A stretch of DNA of 64,000 nt from JAIBJN01 sp963830885 (GTDB taxonomy: Bacteria > Actinomycetota > Thermoleophilia > Gaiellales > Gaiellaceae). The notes under the pieces were generated by a model that was given only the letters and a program-made list of their open reading frames with translations, made no database searches and was not told where the DNA came from. The position numbers were made by a program, and so were the translations under genes. This document shows, piece by piece, positions 41,051 through 52,490 of the stretch. The DNA lies in NCBI GenBank assembly GCA_963830885.1, contig CAWHOA010000037.1:1-64000 (forward strand). Direction: 5' to 3'. The stretch's first letter is position 1; every line of letters starts with the position of its first letter.

Positions 41051-41233
41051 GTGACTGGTCCCGGTGAACGCGAGCGGCCGCCTGCCGCTGAACAGGCTCA
41101 TGCAGCGCCCCCTGGGCACTTCCTCTCCGACGAGTTGGAGTCCGACTGCGCGCGCTTCCTCGAGGACGTCCGGACGCTCGTCCGCCGCCGCGAGCAGGAC
41201 ACGGTCGCGCTCCGCCTCGGCTCCCGCCCTTAA
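41051..41233 (+). CDS. small hypothetical protein (60 aa) behind a DnaA-box-like sequence
   Basis: A GTG at 41051 follows GGGGAGGAAA, an excellent ribosome-binding site, and opens a 60-codon frame. The product has a Pro/Ala-rich start and an amphipathic helical end (SDELESDCARFLEDVRTLVR, then RREQDTVALRL). I do not recognise it. Upstream, 40829-41050 holds no other gene but contains TTATCCACA (41016-41024), a perfect match to the DnaA-box consensus, and a near copy (GGATCCACAG) directly after it. The stop lies 5 bases from the convergent diguanylate cyclase stop. Confidence 0.5.
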   Translation: MTGPGERERPPAAEQAHAAPPGHFLSDELESDCARFLEDVRTLVRRREQDTVALRLGSRP

Positions 41234-41237
41234 GTAA

Positions 41238-42422
41238 CTAAGACTGGCCGGGCTCGAGGGCGCGGTCCTCGCGGCCCGCTTCGGCCTCCGCCTGCACCTG
41301 GCCCTTGCCGAGCTCCTTGGCGCGGTAGAGGGCGTCGTCGGCGCGCTCGAAGAGCGCCACCGAGTCGTCCTCGGGACGCAGCTCGGCGATGCCGGCCGAG
41401 AGGCGCACGCGCTCGACCGGGCCCGACGAGCCCGAGCCGACGGCGAACTGGATCCGGCGGTAGAGCTGCTCGGCGTCGCGCGCGCCGGCCTCGGGGAGGA
41501 TGACGGCGAACTCGTCGCCGCCGACGCGGCAGGCGATGTCGGACTCGCGGACGGCGCCGCGGAGGCGCTCGGCCACGGCGGCGAGCACGGTGTCGCCGGC
41601 CAGGTGGCCGAGGCGGTCGTTCGTGCCCTTGAAGTCGTCGATGTCGAGGATGACGAGGGCCAGGCCGCGCTCGTACCGGTGTGCGCGGGCGCATTCACGC
41701 AGGAGCGTCTCGTGGAAGTAGCGCCGGTTGTGGACGCCGGTGAGGGAGTCGACGTCGGCCTGCAGCCGCGCCTCCCGGAACTCCTGGGCGTTCCGGATCG
41801 CGGGCGCGCTCGTTCGAGCCAGAGCCTCGAGCTCGGCGATCTCCTCGTCCGCGGGCACCCGGTCCTCGCCGCGCCAGAAGACGGCCAGGGTGCCGATCGT
41901 GCCGACGTGGTCCTCGCGCAGGGGCACCGCGACGCCGCCCCGGATCAGGCGGCCGGGCGGCCCCCCGGCCGGGTCGTAGCGGTAGCTGATGCGGACTGCG
42001 CGCGCCCCGCCCGACGGCGAGCTCGACACCGGCTGGCGCGCCGCCTCCTCCGCGCTCATCCCGAACGTCGCGACGATCGGCGTCTCCTCGGTCTGGCGGA
42101 CGACCGCCATGGCGGCGTCGACCCCGTCGGTGGCCGCCGCGGCGGCGAGGGTGCGCTGGAGAACCGCGTCGAGGTCGATCGACGTGGCAATCTCCGCGAG
42201 CGCCTGCGAGCGGGCCGTCTCCCCGCGCGCGTGCTCGAGCGCGGCCTCGAGCTCGTCCGCCCCCGGTTCCTCGACGGGAGCCGGAAGCGGAGGCTCCACC
42301 GCCGTCCGGCCTCGCCGGAGCACGAGCCCGAGCAGGACGAGCGAGGCCGTGAGTGCGAGCACCGCCGCCCCGACGGCGAACCCGACGGCGATCCACGTTG
42401 CGGTGTCCGCGAGAGGAGGCAT
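41238..42422 (-). CDS. diguanylate cyclase (TM - GAF - GGDEF)
   Basis: This protein of about 394 residues starts at ATG 42422 with a transmembrane helix (WIAVGFAVGAAVLALTASLV), then a coiled linker, a GAF-like sensor domain (about 75-215), and a GGDEF domain (DVDSLTGVHNRRYFHE, RVGGDEFAVILPEAG). The inhibitory I-site RESD precedes GGDEF by five residues, so c-di-GMP feedback is expected. It makes c-di-GMP from two GTP. Divergent from rpsL, with about 175 bases between. Confidence 0.93.
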   Translation of the reverse strand: MPPLADTATWIAVGFAVGAAVLALTASLVLLGLVLRRGRTAVEPPLPAPVEEPGADELEAALEHARGETARSQALAEIATSIDLDAVLQRTLAAAAATDGVDAAMAVVRQTEETPIVATFGMSAEEAARQPVSSSPSGGARAVRISYRYDPAGGPPGRLIRGGVAVPLREDHVGTIGTLAVFWRGEDRVPADEEIAELEALARTSAPAIRNAQEFREARLQADVDSLTGVHNRRYFHETLLRECARAHRYERGLALVILDIDDFKGTNDRLGHLAGDTVLAAVAERLRGAVRESDIACRVGGDEFAVILPEAGARDAEQLYRRIQFAVGSGSSGPVERVRLSAGIAELRPEDDSVALFERADDALYRAKELGKGQVQAEAEAGREDRALEPGQS

Positions 42423-42597
42423 CGGCCGGTTGCGAGTCCACGATACGCGGGCCTGAAGCCCGCGACAATCCCTGGCGACGGCCGGGCCCGAACTGCTAGC
42501 ATGCCGCGAGGTTCGGCTTGGGCCTGCCCCACGCCGACCTTTTGTTGCGTCTGGATGCCGTCCAGACACACCTCCGAAGCGAAGGAACCACGACCGC

Positions 42598-42969
42598 GTG
42601 CCAACCGTGAACCAGCTCGTGCGGAAGGGTCGCAAGACTCCTCCGACCAAGGTCAAGACACCCGCCCTCAGGGGCGCCCCGCAGAAGCGGGGGGTCTGCA
42701 CGCGCGTGTACACGACGACGCCGAAGAAGCCGAACTCCGCGCTGCGCAAGGTCGCGCGCGTGCGGCTCACCAACCAGATGGAGGTCGGCGCGTACATCCC
42801 CGGTGAGGGGCACAACCTTCAGGAGCACTCGGTCGTGCTCATCCGTGGTGGTCGAGTCAAGGACCTGCCCGGCTTCCGCTACAAGGTGATCCGCGCCGCG
42901 CTCGACGCGGGCGGCGTCGCCGAGCGGCGCCAGGGACGTTCCAAGTACGGCGCGAAGAAGGGCGCGTAG
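42598..42969 (+). CDS. rpsL: 30S ribosomal protein S12
   Basis: This 123-residue S12 starts GTG-CCA-ACC. The decoding-centre residues lie in TTTPKKPNSALRKVARVRLT (Lys of the streptomycin site) and EGHNLQEHSVVLIRGGRVKD. First gene of the str-S10-spc-alpha run. The 175 bases upstream include a possible -10 TAGCAT at 42496 but no convincing -35 box. Confidence 0.98.
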   Translation: MPTVNQLVRKGRKTPPTKVKTPALRGAPQKRGVCTRVYTTTPKKPNSALRKVARVRLTNQMEVGAYIPGEGHNLQEHSVVLIRGGRVKDLPGFRYKVIRAALDAGGVAERRQGRSKYGAKKGA

Positions 42970-42972
42970 GCC

Positions 42973-43443
42973 ATGCCGCGTCGCGCAGAGATCCCCGTCC
43001 GCGCGCTCGTCCCGGACCCGCTGTACGAGTCCAAGCTCGTCTCGCAGGTGGTCAACAAGGTCATGCTGAAGGGCAAGAAGTCGACGGCCGAGCACATCGT
43101 CTACTCCGCGCTGGAGAAGGTCGGAGAGCGCACCGGCAAGCCGCCGGTCGAGGTGCTCGAGCAGGCGATCAAGACGGTCACGCCCGTTCTCGAGGTGCGT
43201 TCGCGCCGGGTCGGAGGGGCGAACTACCAGGTGCCCGTCGAGGTGCCGCAGCGCCGTGCCCGCACGCTCGCGGTGCGCTGGCTCGTCGGCTTCGCGCGCG
43301 ACCGCCGCGAGAAGTCGATGGACGAGAAGCTCGCCAACGAGATCATGGACGCGCTCAACCAGCAGGGCGGCGCGTTCAAGCGCAAGGACGACCTCTACCG
43401 GATGGCGCAGGCCAACAAGGCCTTCGCCCACTACAGGTGGTAA
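42973..43443 (+). CDS. rpsG: 30S ribosomal protein S7
   Basis: This 156-residue S7, primary 16S-binding protein of the head. Landmarks: MPRRAEIPVRALVPDPLYES, GGANYQVPVEVPQRRARTLA and the C-terminal MAQANKAFAHYRW. Three bases after rpsL. Confidence 0.98.
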   Translation: MPRRAEIPVRALVPDPLYESKLVSQVVNKVMLKGKKSTAEHIVYSALEKVGERTGKPPVEVLEQAIKTVTPVLEVRSRRVGGANYQVPVEVPQRRARTLAVRWLVGFARDRREKSMDEKLANEIMDALNQQGGAFKRKDDLYRMAQANKAFAHYRW

Positions 43444-43445
43444 CG

Positions 43446-45545
<2,100 letters not shown>

Positions 45546-45566
45546 GAAAGACCACCGGAGGAGCTG

Positions 45567-46757
<1,191 letters not shown>

Positions 46758-46768
46758 GAACGACTCAC

Positions 46769-47077
46769 TTGCCGCAGCAGAAGATCCGCATCCGCCTCAA
46801 GGGGTACGACCACACCCAGCTCGACCGGTCGGCGCTGTCGATCGTCGAGACGGCGCAGCGCACCGGGGCCACCGTCACCGGCCCCGTGCCGCTGCCCACC
46901 GAGAAGAACGTCTACACGGTGATCCGGAGCCCGTTCAAGGACAAGGACTCCCGTGAGCACTTCGAGGTGCGCACGCACAAGCGCCTGATCGACATCCACT
47001 CGCCGACCCCGAAGACGGTCGACTCCCTGATGCGGCTGGATCTTCCCGCCGGCGTGGACATCGAGATCAAGCTCTAA
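46769..47077 (+). CDS. rpsJ: 30S ribosomal protein S10
   Basis: This 102-residue S10 begins at TTG 46769 with QQKIRIRLKGYDHTQLDRSA and contains LPTEKNVYTVIRSPFKDKDS and REHFEVRTHKRLIDIHSP. It also binds NusG/NusB in antitermination. Its TAA overlaps the start of the family B element (TAATG). Confidence 0.97.
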   Translation: MPQQKIRIRLKGYDHTQLDRSALSIVETAQRTGATVTGPVPLPTEKNVYTVIRSPFKDKDSREHFEVRTHKRLIDIHSPTPKTVDSLMRLDLPAGVDIEIKL

Positions 47078-47256
47078 TGGCAACCCCCACCCGTTCATCT
47101 CGCACTCTGGATCCCGCTGCAAAGCGTCGCCTCGCGGCGTCCTCGGTTGCGCCCGTAGCCTCCGGCTACGAGCGCGGTGGTGGTTCCCTGCGTCCTTGCG
47201 ACGCTCGCTTTTCGCGGGCCCAGAGCACGATCTGTCCGGGCGGTGATTGCCCATGA
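47077..47256 (+). promoter_or_regulatory. family B structured leader before rplC (SD-sequestering), with coupled 59-codon ORF
   Basis: The closing helix pairs GGCAA (47079-47083) with TTGCC (47247-47251), and CCACCCG (47087-47093) with the SD region CGGGCGG (47237-47243). Helix 2 pairs CTCTGG (47105-47110) with CCAGAG (47220-47225), and a 7-bp hairpin CGTAGCC-TCC-GGCTACG (47154-47170) lies inside. The internal loop strands CATCTCGCA and GCACGATCT are identical in all three copies. The spanning ORF starts at the rpsJ stop and ends in ATGA at rplC. Confidence 0.75.
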
Positions 47257-47873
47257 AAGGCATCGTCGGCAGAAAGCTCGGCATGACGCAGGTCTTCGAC
47301 CAGGAGACCGGCGTGCTCACGCCCGTGACGGTGATCGAGGCGGGGCCCTGCCCCGTCGTCGCCGTGCGGACGGTCGAGGCCGACGGCTACGACGCAGTCC
47401 AGCTCGCCTTCGACGAGGTGCCCGAGCGCAAGCTTACGAAGCCCGAGCTCGGGCATCTCGCCAAGGCCAAGGTGGCCCCACACCGCCGGCTCGTCGAGTT
47501 CCGCGGGCAGAGCGAGCTCGCCACGGGCGAGACCGTCACCGTCGAGGCTTTCGAGCCCGGCGAGAAGGTCAAGATCACGGGCGTCTCCATCGGCAAGGGC
47601 TTCCAGGGGACGATCAAGCGGCACAACTTCAGCCGCGGCCCCGTCACGCACGGCTCCCACAACGTTCGCAAGCCCGGCTCGATCGGCGCGTCGGCAACGC
47701 CCTCGCGTGTCTTCAAGGGGATCAAGATGGCCGGGCAGATGGGCGCCAAGCGGGTGACCCAGCTCGGGCTCACCGTCGTCGACCGCGACGTCGACCAGAA
47801 CCTGCTCCTCGTCAAGGGCGCGGTGCCCGGGCACAAGAACGGGTACGTCGTGATCCGGGAGGACAGCCGGTAA
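47253..47873 (+). CDS. rplC: 50S ribosomal protein L3
   Basis: This 206-residue L3 starts at ATG 47253 (MKGIVGRKLGMTQVFDQETG), downstream of an in-frame TTG. The long loop to the peptidyl-transferase centre is FSRGPVTHGSHNVRKPGSIG. Coupled to rplD by TAATG. Its SD lies in the family B closing stem. Confidence 0.97.
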   Translation: MKGIVGRKLGMTQVFDQETGVLTPVTVIEAGPCPVVAVRTVEADGYDAVQLAFDEVPERKLTKPELGHLAKAKVAPHRRLVEFRGQSELATGETVTVEAFEPGEKVKITGVSIGKGFQGTIKRHNFSRGPVTHGSHNVRKPGSIGASATPSRVFKGIKMAGQMGAKRVTQLGLTVVDRDVDQNLLLVKGAVPGHKNGYVVIREDSR

Positions 47874-48505
47874 TGGCTGCGCCCAAGGCACCCATGCTCG
47901 ACCTGTCGGGCAAGAAAGCGAAGGACGTCACGCTCGCCGAGGTCGTCTTCGCGGCCCCGATCAAGTCGCACCTGGTCCACGAGGCGGTGCGGGCCGAGGC
48001 GGCCGCGGCGCGCTCCGGCACGCAGGCGGCCAAGAGCCGTGGGATGGTGGCCGGCGGCCGCACCAAGCCGTGGCGCCAGAAGGGCACGGGCCGCGCGCGC
48101 GCGGGAACCACGCGCGCCCCTCAGTGGACGGGCGGCGGCGTCGCCTTCGCCCCGCAGCCGCGCGGCTACGACCTGAAGGTGAACCGCAAGGTGCACCGCG
48201 CCGCGTTCCGCGCTGCGCTCTCCGACCACGCCCAGCGCGGGACGCTGGCCGTTATCGACGGCGGCGCGTTCGAGGAGCCCTCCACGCGAGACGCCGCTGC
48301 GCTACTCGCCGCCTGGGGCGCCGACCTTCCGGTGCTCGTCGTCGCGCAGCCCGAGGAGGAGACGCTCGTCAAGAGCTTCCGCAACCTGACGAGGACGCTC
48401 GTCCTCGAGCCCTCCGCGCTCGAGGTCGGCGCGATCGTCTGGGCCCGCTCGGTGCTCGCCACCGAGGGCGCCCTCGAGCGCGTCACGGAGGTGAACTCCC
48501 GGTGA
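47873..48505 (+). CDS. rplD: 50S ribosomal protein L4
   Basis: This 210-residue L4 has the exit-tunnel loop KPWRQKGTGRARAGTTRAPQ and a globular domain ending SVLATEGALERVTEVNSR. In E. coli L4 represses the S10 operon; no such leader sequence is recognisable here. Its TGA overlaps the GTG of the next family B element. Confidence 0.97.
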   Translation: MAAPKAPMLDLSGKKAKDVTLAEVVFAAPIKSHLVHEAVRAEAAAARSGTQAAKSRGMVAGGRTKPWRQKGTGRARAGTTRAPQWTGGGVAFAPQPRGYDLKVNRKVHRAAFRAALSDHAQRGTLAVIDGGAFEEPSTRDAAALLAAWGADLPVLVVAQPEEETLVKSFRNLTRTLVLEPSALEVGAIVWARSVLATEGALERVTEVNSR

Positions 48506-48699
48506 TTGCGACCCCCTCCGCCGCATCTCGCACTCTCGGGGTCGCTGCAAAGCTTCGCCTCGCGGCGTCCTCAGTCGCGTCCGTAGCCTCTGGCTACGAA
48601 CACGGGCGGGATCACACCAAACTGCATCCGGTTTCGGGGAGCGACGCTCGCTTTTCGCGGCCCGAGAGCACGATCTGCACCGGAGGTGATCGCAAATGA
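48502..48699 (+). promoter_or_regulatory. family B structured leader before rplW (SD-sequestering), with coupled 65-codon ORF
   Basis: The closing helix pairs TTGCGA (48506-48511) with TCGCAA (48690-48695), and CCTCCG (48515-48520) with the rplW SD CGGAGG (48681-48686). Helix 2 is CTCTCGGG (48533-48540) / CCCGAGAG (48661-48668). The CGTAGCC-TCT-GGCTACG hairpin and the GACGCTCGCTTTTCGC string are conserved. It is 18 bases longer than the rplC copy, with the extra bases in the variable region after the hairpin. The ORF (GTG 48502) overlaps rplD and rplW at its ends. Confidence 0.75.
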
Positions 48700-48992
48700 G
48701 CCTGGATCCCCGTGAGGTCATCATCACGCCGGTCGTCTCGGAGAAGAGCTACAGCCTGATCGAGGACAACAAGTACTCGTTCCGGGTGCACCCGAAGGCG
48801 CACAAGACGCAGATCCGCCAGGCCGTCGAGGAGCTCTTCGACGTCAAGGTCGTGTCGGTCAACGTCCTCAAGGTGCAGCCGAAGCCGAAGCGGCGCGGCT
48901 GGACGCGCGGGACGAAGTCCGGCTGGAAGAAGGCCATCGTCCAGCTCCGCGCCGGCGACAAGATCGAGATCTTCGAGGGGGCCGCCGTCTAA
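48696..48992 (+). CDS. rplW: 50S ribosomal protein L23
   Basis: This 98-residue L23 (DPREVIITPVVSEKSYSLIE, YSFRVHPKAHKTQIRQAVEE) sits at the tunnel exit, contacting SRP and trigger factor. ATG overlaps the small ORF stop as ATGA. Confidence 0.97.
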   Translation: MSLDPREVIITPVVSEKSYSLIEDNKYSFRVHPKAHKTQIRQAVEELFDVKVVSVNVLKVQPKPKRRGWTRGTKSGWKKAIVQLRAGDKIEIFEGAAV

Positions 48993-49024
48993 GTGGCTTA
49001 CCAATGTCACGAGGCGAGCCACTG

Positions 49025-49867
49025 ATGGCTCTGAGGAAGTACAAGCCCACGAGCCCCGGCCGGCGCTTCCGATCGGTCTCCACCTTCGAGGAGGTCACGA
49101 AGACGGAGCCGGAGAAGAGCCTGCTCGAGCCCGTGACGCGCAAGGGCGGCCGCAACAACCAGGGCCGCATCACCACGCGTCACCAGGGCGGCGGGCACAA
49201 GCGGCGGTACCGGGTCATCGACTTCAAGCGGCGCAAGGACGGCGTCCCGGCGAAGGTGGCCGCGATCGAGTACGACCCCAATCGGTCGGCCCGCATCGCG
49301 CTGCTCCACTACGCCGACGGCGCCAAGGCCTACATCCTCGCGCCCGCGGGCCTGCGGGTCGGCGCGCGCGTCGAGTCGGGCCCCGAGGCGGACATCAAGC
49401 CCGGCAACGCGCTCCCGCTCACGAACATCCCCACCGGCACGCTCGTCCACAACGTCGAGCTGAAGCCGGGCCGCGGGGGCCAGATGGGCCGGAGCGCCGG
49501 CTCCGGCATCCAGCTCGTCGCGAAAGACGACGGCTACGGCGTCCTGCGCCTTCCGTCCGGCGAGATGCGCCGCGTGCCGCTCACGTGCCGCGCCACCGTC
49601 GGCCAGGTCGGGAACACCGACCACGAGAACATCTCCGGCGGCAAGGCGGGCCGCAGCCGCTGGCTGGGCAAGCGCCCCACCGTGCGCGGCTCCGCCATGA
49701 ACCCCGTCGACCATCCGCACGGCGGCGGCGAGGGCAAGTCCAAGGGCGGCCGGCATCCGGTCACGCCCTGGGGCGTGCCCACGCTCGGCAAGCGCACCCG
49801 CCGCAAGCACAAGGAGTCCGACAAGCTCATCGTCCGCGGCCGCCGCCGCGGGAAGGAGAGGCGCTAG
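49025..49867 (+). CDS. rplB: 50S ribosomal protein L2
   Basis: This 280-residue L2 starts MALRKYKPTSPGRRFRSVST at ATG 49025 (GAGGCGAG upstream), in preference to the earlier GTG/ATG extension. It contains the peptidyl-transferase-proximal GSAMNPVDHPHGGGEGKSKG with the conserved His. Stop abuts rpsS. Confidence 0.97.
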   Translation: MALRKYKPTSPGRRFRSVSTFEEVTKTEPEKSLLEPVTRKGGRNNQGRITTRHQGGGHKRRYRVIDFKRRKDGVPAKVAAIEYDPNRSARIALLHYADGAKAYILAPAGLRVGARVESGPEADIKPGNALPLTNIPTGTLVHNVELKPGRGGQMGRSAGSGIQLVAKDDGYGVLRLPSGEMRRVPLTCRATVGQVGNTDHENISGGKAGRSRWLGKRPTVRGSAMNPVDHPHGGGEGKSKGGRHPVTPWGVPTLGKRTRRKHKESDKLIVRGRRRGKERR

Positions 49868-50152
49868 GTGTCCAGGTCGTCCAAGAAGGGGCCCTTCGTG
49901 GAAGCGGCTCTCATGAAGCGCATCGAGGCGATGAACGAGACCGGCGAGAAGCGCCCGCTGCGCACGTGGTCGCGCACCTCCACGGTCTTCCCCGAGATGG
50001 TCGGGCACACCATCGCCGTGCACAACGGCAAGAACCACGTGCCCGTCTTCGTCACCGAGTCCATGGTCGGCCACAAGCTGGGCGAGTTCGCGCCCACGCG
50101 GCTCTTCCGCGGGCATTCGGGCGACCGCAAGACCGAGGTGAAGCGCAAGTAA
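49868..50152 (+). CDS. rpsS: 30S ribosomal protein S19
   Basis: This 94-residue S19 (SRSSKKGPFVEAALMKRIEA, HNGKNHVPVFVTESMVGHKL). GTG start directly after the rplB stop; its TAA overlaps the rplV ATG. Confidence 0.97.
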   Translation: MSRSSKKGPFVEAALMKRIEAMNETGEKRPLRTWSRTSTVFPEMVGHTIAVHNGKNHVPVFVTESMVGHKLGEFAPTRLFRGHSGDRKTEVKRK

Positions 50153-50880
50153 TGGCCGCCGTGAAGGAACGCACCGAGGTCCGCGCGGAGGCGCGCTACG
50201 TTCGCGCAGCCCCGCGCAAGGCCCAGCTCATCGTCGACCAGATTCGCGGCCGGCCCGTGCCGGAGGCACGCACGATCCTCGCGTTCATGACGCGGGATGC
50301 GGCGCGCGACGTCCGCAGGGTGCTCGATTCGGCCGCGGCGAACGCCGAGGCGAACCACGGTCTGGACTCCGACGACCTCTACGTCGTCAGCGCCTTCGTG
50401 GGCGCCGGGCCGACCTTGAAGCGCTGGAAGGCGAGGGCGCGCGGCCGCGTCGGGCGGATCAAGAAGCGCACCTGCCACATCACCATCGCGCTCGCGCCGC
50501 CCGCGGGCGAGGCCATCCCGGCTCTGATCGAGCGCCCGGCACCGGTCACGCTGACCGAGGAGCCCGAGCCGATCGTCGTCGACGACGCCACCGGCGAGGT
50601 CGTCGCGGGCGAGGCGCCCGTCGAGGAGGCTCCGGCCGAGGAGAAGCCGAAGCGCACGCGCGCTCCGCGCAAGAAGGCCGCCGAGGCCGAGGCAGAGACC
50701 GTCGAGGCGCCCGAGGCCGAGGAGGCGCCCAAGCCGAAGCGCACGCGCGCCGCGAAGCCGAAGGCCGAGGCGGAGACCGCGGAGCCCGAGATCGCGGAGC
50801 CCGAGGCCGAGGCCAAGCCGAAGACCACCCGCAAGAAGAAGACCGAGACGACCGAGAGCGACGAGGGGAGCGAAGGCTAG
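50152..50880 (+). CDS. rplV: 50S ribosomal protein L22 with long C-terminal extension
   Basis: This 242-residue protein has the L22 core in residues 1-118 (RAEARYVRAAPRKAQLIVDQ, RARGRVGRIKKRTCHITIAL). About 124 residues follow, of alternating acidic Ala/Glu/Pro and basic KPKRTRA blocks. Ordinary L22 is about 110-150 residues. The tail would leave the solvent side of the subunit; its role is unknown. Confidence 0.95.
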   Translation: MAAVKERTEVRAEARYVRAAPRKAQLIVDQIRGRPVPEARTILAFMTRDAARDVRRVLDSAAANAEANHGLDSDDLYVVSAFVGAGPTLKRWKARARGRVGRIKKRTCHITIALAPPAGEAIPALIERPAPVTLTEEPEPIVVDDATGEVVAGEAPVEEAPAEEKPKRTRAPRKKAAEAEAETVEAPEAEEAPKPKRTRAAKPKAEAETAEPEIAEPEAEAKPKTTRKKKTETTESDEGSEG

Positions 50881-51872
50881 TGGGTCAGAAGATCCATCCC
50901 GGCGGCTTGCGCGTCGGCGTCATCCACGACTGGAAGTCGAACTGGTACACGGGCTCGAAGGAGTTTCCGGCGTACATCATCGAGGACGTCAAGATCCGCG
51001 ACCACATCTACGGCAAGCTGGGCCACGCGGGCCTCTCGGACATCCTCATCCGCAAGGACAAGCAGCGGATCACGATCGACATCTACACGGCCCGGCCGGG
51101 GATCGTGATCGGCAAGTCCGGCGCCGAGGTGGACGCGCTCAGGCGCGAAGTCCACGGGATGACGCACAAGAACGTCCAGATCAACATCAACGAGATCAAG
51201 CGGCCCGAGCTGGACGCGAAGCTCGTGGCCCAGTCGATCGCCGAGCAGCTTCAGAACCGCGTGAGCTTCCGCCGCGCGATGAAGCGCTCGCTCGCCTCGG
51301 CCATCCGCTCCGGCGCCAAGGGCGTCAAGATCACCTGCGGCGGCCGCCTGGGCGGCGCGGAGATGTCGCGCTCGGAGACCTACTCCGAGGGCCGCGTCCC
51401 GCTGCACACCCTGCGCGCCGACATCGACTACGGCTTCGCCGAGGCGAAGACGACCTTCGGCCGCATCGGCGTGAAGGTCTGGATCAACAAGGGCGAGATC
51501 ATGCCCGAGGGCTTCGACACGGGCGAGCAGACCGCCGCCGGACGGCTGGGCGAGCAGGATCAGGCCCGCCGCCGAGGCGGCCGCCGCGACGGGCTCGGCA
51601 CCGCCGGTCAGGGCGGCCGGCGCGGAGGCGACCGCGAGGGCCTCGGCCCGGTCGGACGCCCGCGCCGCGGCCAGCGTCGCCGGTCGGGACAGCGCGACCA
51701 GCAGGCGCAGGCTCCCGCCGAGCAGGAGGCGCAGCAGCCTCAGCCCGAGGCCGCGCCGCCTGAGCCGGCCCCCGAGGCCGCGGCTCCCGAGGCACCGGCC
51801 CCCGAGGTCGCACCGCCGGAGGCCGCCGCGCCGGAGACCCCTCCGGCTGAGGACACCGGGGGTGAGTCGTAG
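50880..51872 (+). CDS. rpsC: 30S ribosomal protein S3 with C-terminal extension
   Basis: This 330-residue protein has the S3 core (GQKIHPGGLRVGVIHDWKSN, KH domain GIVIGKSGAEVDAL, GRLGGAEMSRSETYSEGRVP) ending near residue 215. A tail follows, first Arg/Gly-rich (RRGQRRRSGQRDQ) then Pro/Ala/Glu-rich. GTG start overlaps rplV's TAG. Confidence 0.96.
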   Translation: MGQKIHPGGLRVGVIHDWKSNWYTGSKEFPAYIIEDVKIRDHIYGKLGHAGLSDILIRKDKQRITIDIYTARPGIVIGKSGAEVDALRREVHGMTHKNVQININEIKRPELDAKLVAQSIAEQLQNRVSFRRAMKRSLASAIRSGAKGVKITCGGRLGGAEMSRSETYSEGRVPLHTLRADIDYGFAEAKTTFGRIGVKVWINKGEIMPEGFDTGEQTAAGRLGEQDQARRRGGRRDGLGTAGQGGRRGGDREGLGPVGRPRRGQRRRSGQRDQQAQAPAEQEAQQPQPEAAPPEPAPEAAAPEAPAPEVAPPEAAAPETPPAEDTGGES

Positions 51873-52297
51873 TGCTGATGCCGCGCAAGACCAAGTACCG
51901 CAAGCAGCAGCGCGGACGCCGGCGCGGGTTCGCCAAGGGCCAGCAGCAGGTCCACTTCGGCGACTTCGGCCTCAAGTCGCTCGACGTCGGCTGGGTGACC
52001 AACCGCCAGATCGAGGCGGCCCGTATCGCCATGACCCGCCACATCAAGCGCGGCGGCAAGGTCTGGATCAACGTCTTCCCCGACAAGCCCGTCACGCAGA
52101 AGCCGGCGGAGACCCGCATGGGCTCCGGCAAGGGCTCGCCCGAGCACTGGGTGGCCGTGGTCAAGCCGGGCCGGGTCATGTTCGAGCTCTCCGGCGTGTC
52201 GGAGCCGCTCGCGCGCGAGGCCATGCGCCTCGCCGGCATGAAGCTGCCGGTGAAGACCAAGTTCGTACGCCGGGAGGCTGATCTCTTTGAAGGCTAG
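51872..52297 (+). CDS. rplP: 50S ribosomal protein L16
   Basis: This 141-residue L16 (VLMPRKTKYRKQQRGRRRGF, MGSGKGSPEHWVAVVKPGRV) organises the A-site region. GTG start overlaps the rpsC TAG. It overlaps rpmC by 11 bases. Confidence 0.97.
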   Translation: MLMPRKTKYRKQQRGRRRGFAKGQQQVHFGDFGLKSLDVGWVTNRQIEAARIAMTRHIKRGGKVWINVFPDKPVTQKPAETRMGSGKGSPEHWVAVVKPGRVMFELSGVSEPLAREAMRLAGMKLPVKTKFVRREADLFEG

Positions 52298-52490
52298 GGA
52301 GCTCAGAGACATGTCGGACGAGGAGCTCGTGAAGCGCCTCGCCGAGGGCCGGGAGAACCTGTTCAACCTCCGCTTCCAGATGGCGACCGGGGCGCTCGAC
52401 GCAACCACGCGCCTGTCGCTCGCCAAGCACGACATCGCTCGGATCCTGACGATCCAGGCGGAGCGGAAGAACTCGCTGGAGAGACGATAG
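52287..52490 (+). CDS. rpmC: 50S ribosomal protein L29
   Basis: This 67-residue two-helix L29 (KARELRDMSDEELVKRLAEG, NLFNLRFQMATGAL) starts with TTG inside rplP. Confidence 0.95.
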   Translation: MKARELRDMSDEELVKRLAEGRENLFNLRFQMATGALDATTRLSLAKHDIARILTIQAERKNSLERR

